From Petrosia ficiformis (lineage: Eukaryota; Porifera; Demospongiae; Haplosclerida; Petrosiidae), in the NCBI GenBank assembly GCA_947044365.1, contig OX345636.1, positions 58,531,537 to 58,595,536 of the forward strand: DNA of 64,000 bases, given 5' to 3'. The position numbers and the translations under genes were made by a program. Positions within the stretch are counted from its first letter, which is position 1. The number at the start of each line of letters is the position of its first letter. The notes below the pieces were generated by a model. That model saw only the letters and a list, made by a program, of their open reading frames with translations, did no database searches and was not told where the DNA came from. Positions 32,601 through 43,200 of this stretch are shown here, in pieces.

Positions 32601-35600
32601 GTCTAGTATGATAGCAATAGGTGTAGAAATAATAAACAAACAAACAAAATAAACAATCAGCCATAATGGCTTAGAAAATTCATAAAACACACCACAAAGG
32701 GTTGCTACATGTAGTTTTACTATTATACATATACATGGGTTAATTACATGTACTGTACATGTACATCTACATGTGTATCACAGATAAAACATTGTGTAAA
32801 GGAACAGCTCTTCTAAAGTCTGTTCATATTCATGATGACCTTAAAATTATGAAATCACAAAAGTGCTGAATCCTCAGTGCTTTTACGTAACTCAGATACA
32901 ACTTCTCTTTCATTTTTTTCTAATAAACCTCATCTCTGTTTTCTTACTTAACTTTTGCAGTGAAACAGGCTTACTATGTTTTATTGCAAAAGTATATCCA
33001 CAACTACAGGCCCATAATCTACTTAGTATGACACTGTGGACACTTTTTATATGGAGCCATGATAAAAAAGAGGTACAACTGTTAAAACAAAAACAACTAC
33101 AAAAAAACTCACTGTTAAACCATTAAGACGACAACACTGGCAGTACATCACCTACCACGTGGTCCAAAGGCAGGAACCTCTGCCGACCTCATATATAATT
33201 AATTAATTATTTTGGCTGACTTGGCAATTTTATATCTCCAAACTTGGGTGCTGGAATTCTTGTTATACAGCTCGTGCAAAATTAGTACACCTACAAGCAA
33301 CGTCTTGTATGTGTACTCCTGTATAAAAACACCTTTTTGAATTGAAAAAGACCCTCCAGGTTAGCCTAAGTATAAATAACGCCATATCTTTCGAACCAAG
33401 AATTTTCATAAAATTTCGCACAGTTGTTAGAAAGAGTGTGGAATTTAGGTCATGTTGATACTCTAATTTCGATCTCTAGACAAACGACTTTGCTTATTTC
33501 GTAGTAACACACAGACAGACAAACAGACACAACAGACTACCGTAATCCTTTGCTGTGGATGTGCACCGAGGATTAATAATGTACATGTACATGTACATGT
33601 ATATACATGTAGTATAGTGTATAGTTTAATATCATAAGGTTAATGACTAACCATCTCTCCATATTAATTGATAAATGGTTCCATCATTCAGTAAAACACA
33701 AGAAGTGTTTTGAAATAGGATGAACACAAAGAGATACTATATATCTGGAGTCACATTGCTGGAAGAAAAGATGAATAGATAGAATTGAATATCCCACATC
33801 TGTATATTGTATGTAATGCTGAGATAATAATACAAACACTATTACTAGTCTATTAAACATGTATATACACATGTACATGTATACATGTATATGTACATGT
33901 AGTGCTGAGATAATAATACAAACACTATTACTAGTCTATTATACATGTATATACACATGTACATGTATACATGTATATGTACATGTAGTGCTGAGATAAT
34001 AATACAAACACTATTACTAGTCTATTATACATGTATATACACATGTACATGTATACATGTATATGTACATGTAGTGCTGAGATAATAATACAAACACTAT
34101 TACTAGTCTATTATACATGTATATACACATGTACATGTGTACATGTATATGTACATGTAGTGCTGAGATAACAATACAAACACTATTACTAGTCTATTAT
34201 ACATGTACATGTCAATTAACGGGTGTGTTACAAGTTATTCTAGGTACAATATATGACTAAAGTACTACAAGATCCTCTACAAAGTAAGAAAAGTAGATAA
34301 TCAAAATAATAACTACATGTGTGTATAATAGGATGTTGTGCTTCAGACATGATAAAGTCACCCATGATTAATAAATGTTGGACACAACAAACCAATTATA
34401 TATTTTTCTCAATATATCTTGTTTAAAAAAAGCACAGGAACAAGATGGCTTAGGCAACAAAATGAAATACCACTTCCACATAATTAACAACCGTACATAA
34501 GTATCACTGTTTTGTGTTTTGCCTTTACTCAAGCTATATATACTTATGTAGAGTTGTTATGTGGAAGTGGTATTTCAAGGGTACTGCACTGTGGAGTGCA
34601 TTCATTCATTATTTTAATAATTACTTGAAGTTGAATCATTTTCTGATTTTGTTAATTAATAGACAGCTGCAATATCAATGGAGGGACCAACAATTATGGA
34701 CAGTACATATACATGTAGGAGCTTATATGGCATTTTGACTTGTACATGTAGTGCTACTTATCACTCAGTGGTAACTATAACAACACCTACACAAATCATT
34801 ATCTTTAAGAATTTCATTTTTAAGAATCCACATGCATTCCCAGAAATTCATTCAAGAATTTGTTTTGTTTGCTTAGAGGAGACATTTTATGGATATAATA
34901 GTAAACAGATGTCCACAAAAATGTTTGAAAAATAGCTACCCTGAGAATGAATGTGGCGAGTTTTGGCAGCTATACACTTATCTTTCACACTCAATAAAAG
35001 AAGCAGACTAAATTAAGTATCCAACTATCACTAAACTGACATGACTAATTTCATTTACTTCCTATATAAACTGTCTGGACAGCAAGTGATCAAAATTATT
35101 ATATGTCCAATCATTCTCCAATGACTGATTATCTCATAAGATAATAACATTTTCAAGCCATCCCTCAGAAAGAAAGACACTCCATAATGATGCCACTTTC
35201 AACAGGACACAATCCACATTATGGATGTTTAGATGTACATGCACATATAATTATGTAACTTACTTTAATAAAATCTGTGCTATTCTTCCAATACAACATA
35301 AGATTATGAGGAGCAGTGGTTCCTGTACTGGGTATCATCCACACACCTGAATCCACAGTGAAGAATTGGAATAAAGGACAATTTGAAATCAGAGAGGTGT
35401 GGTTGGATAAGAGAAATTTGCCATTTTCTGAAACCATCATAAGGAATTTAATTAAAACAACATACATATATATACATGTATATGTACAAGTAATTATATA
35501 CAATGTACATGTACATGTATAATAATATTATATATATCAGTTGATTATAATGAAATCATTAAATAAATTCTGTTCACATTCATGATGACATCATTAGACA

Positions 35601-37620
35601 TTATATTGTAATAATAATCATTATAGTGTATAGTGTAATGTCATAAGATTAATACATGATTATACTGTAACTCAATAATAAAGTAATAGATTGAAATTTG
35701 ACATACATGTACATGTACATTACATAATAAAAAATGGGAATGATTTTTATATGAAAATAGTGCAGATCAAACGATTGTTGGCCATTCTAAACTAAAGTTA
35801 TCATCATTTTTCTGAGGTCATGTTGAATGTGAATGAAACTTTGTCTGTTCATATTGACATGACCTCGATATTAAGATATGATGACTTCATAATTATTCAT
35901 AAGGTTAATACATGTATGCTTTGGATGTGTCATATACGATGCTCATTAGGGGTGGGCGGTATATAGGTATTTAGTTGAAATTCTATATTGATTTAGAAAG
36001 GAGTGCTAGACAGCAACATAAGATGCTAAATTTGTGTGTTGAGGAGTGTTTCTGTTGTTTAGTAGCATGAGTCAATTGATATAAGTGACTTCCTGTTGAG
36101 CTTATACTATAGTATGTTAAATATAGATCTACATGTAGTATTATAGAAGTTTGAATGAGTTGTTTGTGGTGATTCAGGCATTGCTTGATGCCTAAAAATG
36201 TTCGTGGGCGTGACCAATCATAGCTTTGAATATTGTTTTCCAACCTTCGTCCAGCCCTAACATGTATACATATCCACATTGTATATGTAGATGTACATAC
36301 ATACACATGTACATTATACATGTACAGCAAAAATCATGAGAAGTTTAAAATTCAAATATTACAAGTACAATTTGAATGCTACACAGCAATAGCCATGCAA
36401 TATTGTACACAAACCTTGATGTTGAAGTGTTTCAATACACACTGAATGACACCATTCATCAGTTCCATCTTCAATACAGTACATCAACTGACCATGTGCT
36501 GTTATTATAGCATTAACTACACCTCCTTGACCTCTGTTTAACTGAAGGATTTGAATGTTCTTCCATTGAAGTGACTCTGATGTGAACTTCATTATATGTA
36601 CAAGTCCATTAAACTCGATCTACACGTAATTAACAGATCACATGATCACTATGCCTTATACATGTACATGTACAAGACTACAAGACCAGTCAACTCTATC
36701 TAATTAACTGATCACGTGATCAGATGCCTCATACATGAACACGTATGTACAAGTCCATTACAATCCTTCTAATTAACAGATCACATGATCAGTATTCATG
36801 TATAAGTGTCTGGTGATTGTAATAAAATTCCGCGTCATTTCAAATAAAATATATTACAGAAAGATAGCGGGTGAGAATTTTACACACTAAGCATGTATAC
36901 AGAATTTCCCTCATTATTCTTAAATATGTATTTGCTTCCAGAAATACTATCCATGGATCTACACTTGTTCCGTAATTAACATATGCCACAGTAAAGAGGG
37001 TGTGATCCACCAAACCACAGGCCTATAGACCAGTTACATATACCTCTATGGAAGATTAAGGTTTTTAAAAATATTAATTAAGATGCAAGCAGAGGTACAA
37101 TGGTTCAGTGGACCACACCCTTGTTGCTATGACATATATTAATATTATTATGGAACATAAACCACATTTACCAATCTTTTTGCTGGTCATGAATGAGGAA
37201 AAGTGATAAATATAAACTTACAATTGCAATACGAGTACTATCAATCATTAAGACAGCTATGATCTTGGATGCCACACCCACTGGATAACACACCCATCAT
37301 CAGATACTGCATTCAGTGGAACTTGATCAAATATATATACTTCATGTTCATCTATTAAATGATTATCATAATTATATAATTATAATATTACATGTTATAT
37401 ATCAACATACCATTTCTGAGTGATTTATATGTAATAATTACATGTCCTTGCAGTAGCCACACACCCTCTACCTGTCTGTGATTCTTCAACAACTCTCTGA
37501 GATTCTAAATAAATGCACAAACAAAATTATACAATGTGTCAAATATTCAATTATTCTAACCTGAATACTTCTCAGTGATGGCCAGGCTTCAACGAGTCTG
37601 TGAACCTCGAACAAACACAT
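29627..37620 (-). CDS. HPS6: HPS6-like BLOC-2 subunit (N-terminus to near the C-terminus)
   Basis: Minus-strand exons: 37561-37620 (ATG), 37411-37504, 37222-37351, 36415-36619, 35264-35427, 33652-33758, 32340-32411, 31329-31360, 30995-31091, 30331-30440 and 29627-29673. Phases agree at most junctions. Order and spacing of conserved blocks fit vertebrate HPS6: an LRELL start, GGVV...HGQLMYCIED...CHSVCIETL, then a block SLISNCPLFQF...MIP...LMLYWKN, a CVLLNDGTIYQL strand and helical C-terminal pieces (CALFHRALIHFSKGD). In animals HPS6 joins HPS3 and HPS5 in BLOC-2, which directs cargo to lysosome-related organelles. Two apparent frameshifts (exons 3 and 6) and an unrecognised 3' end make pseudogene status or assembly indels possible. 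Identification is by eye from remembered family pattern. Confidence 0.55.
29813..29935. mobile_element. 123-bp foldback MITE
   Basis: GTTATAACATACCTCC ... ACATGGAAT is inverted at the right end (ATTCCATGTGTGCACGAGGA ... GTTATAAC). The arms are about 38 bp with a few mismatches. Confidence 0.7.
30331..30440 (-). CDS. HPS6: HPS6-like exon 10
   Basis: 110 nt, acceptor TTTATCAG, donor GTATGA. Reads ISPPLQCALFHRALIHFSKG, then DVLQTHQIWELLPDTF. Ends in phase 2 and joins 29627-29673 (VLDFVSVLKTMKTQE). Confidence 0.65.
30640..30980 (-). repeat. Dispersed family C, inverted copy
   Basis: Reverse complement shows GGGCTACAGGGCCATCCCTA, GGCTCATAA-like sequence, AGAAAGAAAGCTAC, AACTGGAACTAATAG and AAAAAGTAAGAAGAGTAGAT. 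It lies in an intron of the HPS6-like gene. Confidence 0.55.
30995..31091 (-). CDS. HPS6: HPS6-like exon 9
   Basis: 97 nt from acceptor CATACACATAG to donor GTATTC, reading DYPNVELQALTILLDNELWV, then DAIHMMKQVFSQ. Phase 2 at its start agrees with exon 8 (31329-31360). Its acceptor and first 12 or so exon bases recur twice upstream in a 73-74-bp tandem repeat. Confidence 0.65.
31073..31250. repeat. 73-74-bp tandem repeat carrying a splice acceptor
   Basis: TTCAACATTAGGATAATCAC with TATGTGTATGG recurs at 31073, 31147 and 31220, each followed by TATAC(A)TGAATGTACATGT. On the minus strand every copy contains CACATAG plus the first exon-9 bases. Confidence 0.85.
31329..31360 (-). CDS. HPS6: HPS6-like exon 8, 32 nt
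   Basis: The acceptor CATTAG precedes LASEAIVEIH plus two bases. The donor is GTACATG, part of a TACATGTA run. Phase 0 in and 2 out joins exon 7 to exon 9 exactly, which supports this very short exon. Confidence 0.5.
31545..31635. repeat. (TAGTACATGTA)n short array
   Basis: Six or seven 11-bp units of AGTACATGTAT, an extension of the TACATGTA palindrome. Confidence 0.9.
31875..32160 (+). repeat. Dispersed family B, copy with terminal hairpin
   Basis: Shares AAATTGAAGCTA, AAGTGTGGGTGCT, TTGCTGCTTTCCTTTG, AACAAAGCATG and GACTTTCTTAGAAGGTC with 7080-7420. It ends in the perfect hairpin at 32077-32126. Confidence 0.6.
32077..32126. repeat. Perfect 23-bp hairpin
   Basis: CAAGTAGGTTAAAAGTCTGT plus GTT, a 4-base TTGC loop, then the exact reverse complement. 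The left arm is the conserved family B block, so the right arm is a fresh inverted copy of it. Confidence 0.92.
32340..32411 (-). CDS. HPS6: HPS6-like exon 7
   Basis: 72 nt, acceptor TTATATAG, donor GTATGT. Reads CKRITDHAQMFVDSL, then FPITTNADE. Phase 0 at both ends; exon 6 ends in phase 1 as read, so a frame problem or missed exon lies between. Confidence 0.5.
32412..33651. other. Intron with repeats
   Basis: TACATGTA-rich. A family G tail lies near 33510-33580 (CACACAGACAGACAAACAGA ... CCGTAATCCTTTGCT). No exon was recognised; an open plus-strand frame at 32863-33126 lacks protein-like features. Confidence 0.4.
33652..33758 (-). CDS. HPS6: HPS6-like exon 6 with apparent frameshift
   Basis: After CTTCCAG the phase-0 frame reads QCDSRYIVSLCVHPISKHFL, then TGA. 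The adjacent frame continues CVLLNDGTIYQLIWRD to the donor GTTAGT. The two pieces read as one propeller blade broken by one base near 33685. An upstream acceptor at 33799 is also possible. Confidence 0.5.
33817..34205. repeat. 86-bp minisatellite, ~5 copies
   Basis: CTGAGATAATAATACAAACA and CTATTACTAGTCTATTA recur with GAGATA at 33821, 33907, 33993, 34079 and 34165, exactly 86 bp apart. Each copy includes TACATGTA-type sequence. It begins just upstream of HPS6-like exon 6. Confidence 0.93.
34205..34590. repeat. Family C fragment and foldback
   Basis: 34205-34400 matches family C (GTCAATTAACGGGTG, TACTACAAGATCCTCT, CATGATAAAGTCA). At 34460-34580 AAATACCACTTCCACATAA pairs with TTATGTGGAAGTGGTATTT, arms resembling family D. 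Confidence 0.6.
35264..35427 (-). CDS. HPS6: HPS6-like exon 5
   Basis: 164 nt in phase with exon 4. Contains SNHTSLISNCPLFQFFTVDS, GVWMIPSTG and LMLYWKNSTDFIK, ending at GTAAGT. Confidence 0.7.
35947..36260. mobile_element. Diverged AGGGCTGG-type hAT MITE
   Basis: Starts TTAGGGGTGGGCGG and ends CCTTCGTCCAGCCCTAA, a diverged form of the TAGGGCTGGGA ends at 12733 and 45467. No clean target duplication. Confidence 0.45.
36415..36619 (-). CDS. HPS6: HPS6-like exon 4
   Basis: 205 nt, acceptor CGTGTAG, donor GTTTGT. Reads IEFNGLVHIMKFTSESLQWK, then the block GGVVNAIITAHGQLMYCIED and CHSVCIETLQHQ. The Cys-His pattern is the best match to HPS6 in the window. Confidence 0.7.
37222..37351 (-). CDS. 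HPS6: HPS6-like exon 3 with apparent frameshift
   Basis: Entering in phase 1 it reads DEHEVYIFDQVPLNAVSDDG, then CVIQWVWHPRS, and meets TAG. The next frame gives SKIIAVLMIDSTRIAI up to the donor GTAAGT, in phase with exon 4. WHP followed by a hydrophobic strand is typical of a beta-propeller blade, so both halves look genuine. A single base gain or loss near 37260 would explain it. Confidence 0.55.
37561..37620 (-). CDS. HPS6: HPS6-like exon 1 with start codon
   Basis: ATG at 37620-37618 opens MCLFEVHRLVEAWPSLRSIQ, ending before GTTAGA. Exon 2 (37411-37504) continues NLRELLKNHRQVEG, then VWLLQGHVIITYKSLRN. Both junctions are clean. The upstream 150 bp is locally CpG-richer than its surroundings and probably holds the promoter. 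Confidence 0.65.
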
Positions 37621-37798
37621 ATCTTGCAAAACGAGTAACGACTTTTAATGACACACCCACAAACAAACGGCACTGCACTCGCGGCCCGCTGCCAGTTGCC
37701 ACTTCCAGTACGCGTACTAAATTATAAAGCAGTGTGGCCGTGGCTAGGCTTGCGCGTATATAGGCTTATATATAATTATATATAATAATATAATATAA
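37621..37798. promoter_or_regulatory. Probable promoter region of the HPS6-like gene
   Basis: The 180 bp upstream of the minus-strand ATG has local GC/CpG enrichment (CTCGCGGCCCGC, GTACGCGTAC, TTGCGCGTATATAGG) unlike the AT-rich surroundings. No specific factor site is claimed. Confidence 0.35.
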
Positions 37799-38778
37799 CT
37801 AGCTTAACTACCGCCTTCGGCGGTTTAAGCTAGGCAAGTGCATAGTATATGCTCTAAGCATAGTAGTGTATTATTGTCATTAATTATCTAGAATCAATTA
37901 AATTTACATACCACGAATGAATGTATTATAATTTTTGTTTAATAAATGAATAAACTAAATTTTATGTCTCTCTGACTCTGTTACATATTCTCTGTAATCA
38001 CGTTCTATGAGGGGTGAATATTACCAAAATTAGGATACACTTTTCATTGAGTGGAGAGGCGTGACTTTGTCGTCGAGTGGCATGCCAATCCTAAGATCTC
38101 CTGAACTCTCCTGCTACTACTGTCTCCAAAGCCTTTGATAGTTTAAGCTAGGCAAGCGTAATATGGTTTTTAAAAGCATTATTATCTAGAATCATAATTA
38201 ATTTTATTTATTTATACTACGAATGAATGTATTACAATTTTTGATTAATAAATGAATAAACGAAATATTATGTCTCTTGCTCTTTCTCTCTCTCCGACTC
38301 TGTTCAATCTTCTCTGTACTTGTCTTTCCAGTTCTGAATGCCTTTGGTAGTTTAAGCTAGGCAAGCATAGTACCTTCTGAGTGTAGTACACTACAGGCTC
38401 TTTATATGTCTATCTCTGAGATGTTATATAGCTATGCTTCCTTCTCTATATCAGTTAGTCTTGTCTGTGTTTGTCTATCTCTACCTGCATGAGATTCTCT
38501 ATCAGAGTAAGATGGGCTTCTTTAGTGTTGTCTGTGTTTGTCTCTATTCAAACATCCTGAACTCTCATTCTACCACTGTCTCCAAAGCACTTCTCCCTCT
38601 CTGTCTAATTCTGTCGCTGATTATTGTCTATTTCTTCTCCAATCTTCTTTATGAACGCACAAATGATTTACTGTCAACGCCTTCTTTTATTACGTCACGC
38701 CAATCAATGCGTCCCGTCAATGTCTAATTTTCTGGGTCTTGGTTGCGGGTGATATCGACAGACAGACAACGGTATAGA
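37799..38778 (+). repeat. ~1-kb tandem duplication, unit 1
   Basis: Begins with palindrome CTAGCTTAACTACCGCC/TTCGGCGGTTTAAGCTAG and ends GACAGACAACGGTATA. Inside, GTTTAAGCTAGGCAAGC appears three times. Unit 2 follows immediately and is collinear. Confidence 0.93.
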
Positions 38779-39716
38779 CTAGCTTAACTACCGCCTTCGG
38801 CGGTTTAAGCTAGGCAAGTGCATAGTATATATAGTAGTGTAGTATTGTCATTAATTAAAAGGATTATTATCTAGAATCAATTAAATTTACATACCACGAA
38901 TGAATGTATAATAATATGCGATGTATAATTTGTGTTTGAATAAACTAAATTTTATGTCTCTCTGACTCTGTTACATCCTCTCTTTAATCGCCTTCTATGA
39001 GAGGTGAATAGTACCAAAATTAGGATACACTTTCCATTGAGTGGAGAGGCGTGACTTTGTCGTCGAGTGGCATGCAAATCCTAAGATCTCCTGAACTCTC
39101 CTGCTACTACTGTCTCCAATACGGAAGCCTTTGATAGTTTAAGCTAGGCAAGCGTAATATGGTTTTTAAAAGAATTATTATCTACAATCATAATTAATTT
39201 TATTTATTTATACTACGAATGAATGTATTATAATTTTTGATTAATAAATGAAATGATATATCTCTTGCTCTCTCTCTCTCTCCTAGTTTAAGCTTGGCAA
39301 GCATAGTACCTTCTATGTGTAGTACACTACAGGCTCTTTATATGTCTATCTCTGAGATGTTAGCTAGGCTTCCTTCTCTATATCAGTTAGTCTTGTCTGT
39401 GTTTGTCTATGCATGAGATTCTCTATCAGAGTGAGATGGGCTTCTTTAGTCTTGTCCGTGTTTGTCTATGTCTGTCTCTATTCAAATATCCTGAACTCTC
39501 ATTCTACCACTGTCTCCAAAGCTATTCTCCCTCTTTGTCTAATTCTATCGCTGATTATTGTCTATCTCTTCTCCGATCTTCTTTATGAACGCACAAATGA
39601 TTTACTGTCAAAGCCTTCTTTTATTACGTCACGTCAATCAAAGCGTCGCGTGACGTCAACGTCTAATTTTGTGGGTCTTTGTTGCGGGTGATATCAACAG
39701 ACAGACAACGGTATTA
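38779..39716 (+). repeat. ~1-kb tandem duplication, unit 2
   Basis: Same order as unit 1, about 940 bp, with small indels. The two units fill most of the space between the divergent HPS6-like and MGAT1-like starts, so they may contain or separate their promoters. Confidence 0.93.
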
Positions 39717-39955
39717 TTATATAGGATTATTATATTATTATAATATATATAATTATATATACGTCTAAGTGCAACCACACCCTAGGCTCTACAAAGTACT
39801 ATACTAGTGCACTACTGAATTGCCGCGAATTCAGAATAAGGCGTAACGCATTGGAGTTTAGTCTGCACTAGAACAGAGGGGCGTTACCCTGACCATTATC
39901 CTGCTGTTTAAAGAACATGTATGTACAGCACTGAAGGACAGAAAAGGCCGTTAAA

Positions 39956-40216
39956 ATGCGACCAATGACTACATTGACCACCATATGCCTTCTCTTAACG
40001 TTCTGGAGTGTGGTTATGACTGTAATACTGTTATCAAACAACGGACCTGAACAAGTGAGTTGACTTCCGTATAATAGGATGTTCAAAAAATCATTCAATA
40101 TATAAACGAGAGAGCGAGAAGATATCTGGTAGATATGGAAGTCAGAATTGATGCTTTTGATACAAGGAATCGACAACACTTAGATGAACTCCATCAAGAA
40201 ATAAAACAACTAAAAG
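39956..40216 (+). CDS. MGAT1: MGAT1 exons 1-2: signal anchor and stem
   Basis: ATG at 39956 gives a short tail then hydrophobic [19 protein letters not shown] (type II anchor). The frame meets TGA after CAAGTGAGT. Exon 2 opens at 40078 with [18 protein letters not shown] and continues as an amphipathic helix, [11 protein letters not shown]. The 23 nt 40055-40077 (GTGAGT ... ATAATAG) would be the intron. A downstream AG at 40109-40110 would give a 56-nt intron, also in frame. Confidence 0.7.
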
Positions 40217-43200
40217 GTATTTTAATACTAGACTTTGTTTGTCTGATAAGGAAAGAATTCTTAATGTATCAATAAAAATAAACAGGGGGCTAGCTGGTGT
40301 GGAAGTGTGCTTACACTTTGAAGCAAGTTTTGTCTTTGGAGGGAGAAACTATAACATAATAACCATGTAAGATTATAACCTACCATCCACTAGGCAATTT
40401 TGGAGTTAACAACAAATTGCCTAGTAGATGATAAAAAGCTATAGGTTGCAACCATCAAGCAACATGTAGTCACAAAGTAGAAGCATGCTCTATTTACACA
40501 AACATGGAGTTGACAAGTTGTTGCCAAAGCCAAAGCTACCTAGTGGATGGTAGGCTTTAGTAGTAGCCAGCCCCTCCTAATGTCAAGTATGTGTTGGAGA
40601 CTACATTTATGAATGAATGCACTCACAATGCAGAACCCTCGCCACAAGTGTGATTGGGAAAAAAGAGTGACAAGAAAATAATTCAGATTATACTTGCCTT
40701 ATAAAGAATATTATACTGAGATAATTATTATACTTATATATGTGTGTGTTACAACTTACACTCCAGTCCTAGCAAGAGTACATAATTCCTAGTATAAGTA
40801 GGGCAGTCCTTTATAAAACCATAGATCTATTTTGTGGCTTTAATCATGTATAAGCAATGAAATTGACTGTCATGGTGCAGAAAGCTTAGAGCCAGCTTGA
40901 TGTTGTAGCAGCCACTACTTCAACTTTACTTGGTTTCAAGCTGTGACAGCGATAGCTTTCAAGCAAGATGAGTTGTGTTTCCATATACTCTTTTGCTACC
41001 AGAAGTCTTCTGAAAGTGGTGAAACAGCAATTGTGACTTGTAAAACTTGTCATAACTTCATGACCAAAAGGTTTTTGAAAAAGCCTGTCTTTTATTTTGA
41101 TAATTTCACATCTTTTGGTAGCTTGATATAAGTCCCAATGATGTTAGTTGTTCAGAAATTTTGTTCATACTTGCACATGCACACAGACTGAACACCAGAT
41201 TAGAGTAACCCTCTGCTCCACCTTTGCAGGCAAGGGTTAATAACTCAGAATATAATATTGAGGAAGCTCCTTTGTATACAAAGAAGCTGTTTGAGAAGCC
41301 ACATTACTGTACAGAAATAAAAATGATCTGTTCTGTTTTGTTTCTACTTGACACTGTCAAGCCAGGAAATTAAAGGGAGTTACTTCAGAAATAATCTAAT
41401 ATAGATTAAGTTGGAAGCAATCGGCCATTATATATAGTTTCACTAAGTTATTCACAAAAAGAGGCCATGGCTGCTTCCTATTAAAGAAATAATGTCTTTG
41501 TAGAATTCTTTAACAGTTTCTTTGCATTAGAAACAACTTCCTCATAGGATTCTTAATATGACACAGAATTATTAGATGCATGATTGATTGTATAAGGCTT
41601 GTGCAATGTGTTATTATGATCATTATGAAAGCTTGAGAGAACAAAGGAAAAGGATTGATTGCCAGGACATTCTGATGTGTAGTCAGACACTCTTATCACT
41701 GATGGCAGGAGTGTAGGATTATACTAATTCCAAAGCTTGCTTCACACCTAAATTTGTTGTGTACTTACGCTCCTTATATTAAAATGTTTCAGACCTTTCC
41801 CAAGGAGGTAGGTGTTGGCAACACAACATTGTTCAAAATATATCGTAGGAGTCAATGTGTATACTATCAACTTCCACTACTGTACTATGAAGTTACCTAT
41901 TATGTACACTGGGTCTTCCTATAGTAATTCCTAATATACAATGTACACTGAGTCTTCCTATAGTAATTACTAATATACAATATACACTGGGTCTTCCTAT
42001 AGTAATTCCTAATATACAATGTACACTGGGTCTTCCTATAGTAATCCCTAATATACAATGTACACTGGGTCTTCCTATAGTAATTCCTAATATACAATGT
42101 ACACTGGGTCTTCCTATAGTAATCCCTAATATACAGTGTACACTAGGTCTTCCTATAGTAATTACTAATATACAATGTACACTGGGTCTTCCTATAGTAA
42201 TTCCTAATATACAATATACACTGGGTCTTCCTATAGTAATTCCTAATATACAATGTACACTGGGTCTTCCTATAGTAATTACTAATATACAATGTACACT
42301 GGGTCTTCCTATAGTAATTCCTAATATACAATATACACTGGGTCTTCCTATAGTAATTCCTAATAAACAATATACACTGGGTCTTCCTATAGTAATTCCT
42401 AATATACAATATACACTGGGTCTTCCTATAGTAATTCCTAATATACAATATACACTGGGTCTTCCTATAGTAATTCCTAATATACAATATACACTGGTTG
42501 TATTCTGTGTTAGCTTTATGTTTCAATAAATCATGTCTTAATCAAGTGTAGTAGTTTCTCATTTTTTGATAGAAGGAGGAAGATATAGTGCATGCCTAAT
42601 TTGTTCTGTAGAATGAAGTGAAGTTTATAATACTCGATACTTTGGCCACAATTTTCATTTAAATCAAAATGAGAAGTTTTCCTTTTTCAGGGACAGTCAT
42701 TGTTTTGCTTCTCCTGACAGTGTCTGATACTGCTAGCTTCTTACAGCTGTCATTTATGCCATATTGTAGCTGTAGCTAATTTTTTTTTTTTTTTGAGATA
42801 TAAGCCATGATATTTTTTTAATTACTGAGATTATCCTATTTGTAATGGTGTTGTTAGTGATAGCCTGGTGGTTGAATTATATTGATGTCGTCTGTATATG
42901 AATGAACAGCTTTTGTGTTACGCAAATCTGTAATAATTGTTAACCATGCCTCAATGTCTATATATGTGTGATTACTATTCCAAAAAGCAGTGAACCTCTT
43001 GTAAAACAAATGTTGTCTTTGTTGATATTTAGTGTTGTGTTAGTTTGACAATATTGACCACTTTTAGTTATACATGTACATGTAGTTATATTATACCTAG
43101 TTAGATATGGTTTAATTAATTAATAATAGTCTTAGGATTTTAGTTTTAGTTAACTAACTAAAAGTACCCATTATTGGTCTGTTTTCATTTTAGTTAGTAA

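Noticed and set aside
32863..33126. 87-codon plus-strand ORF
   Set aside because: No splice or domain support and lies in an intron of the minus-strand HPS6-like gene; low complexity.
41900..42526. CRISPR-like array and repetitive protein ([11 protein letters not shown])
   Set aside because: Units of 39 bp abut directly with no unique spacers, in animal DNA; it is a minisatellite.
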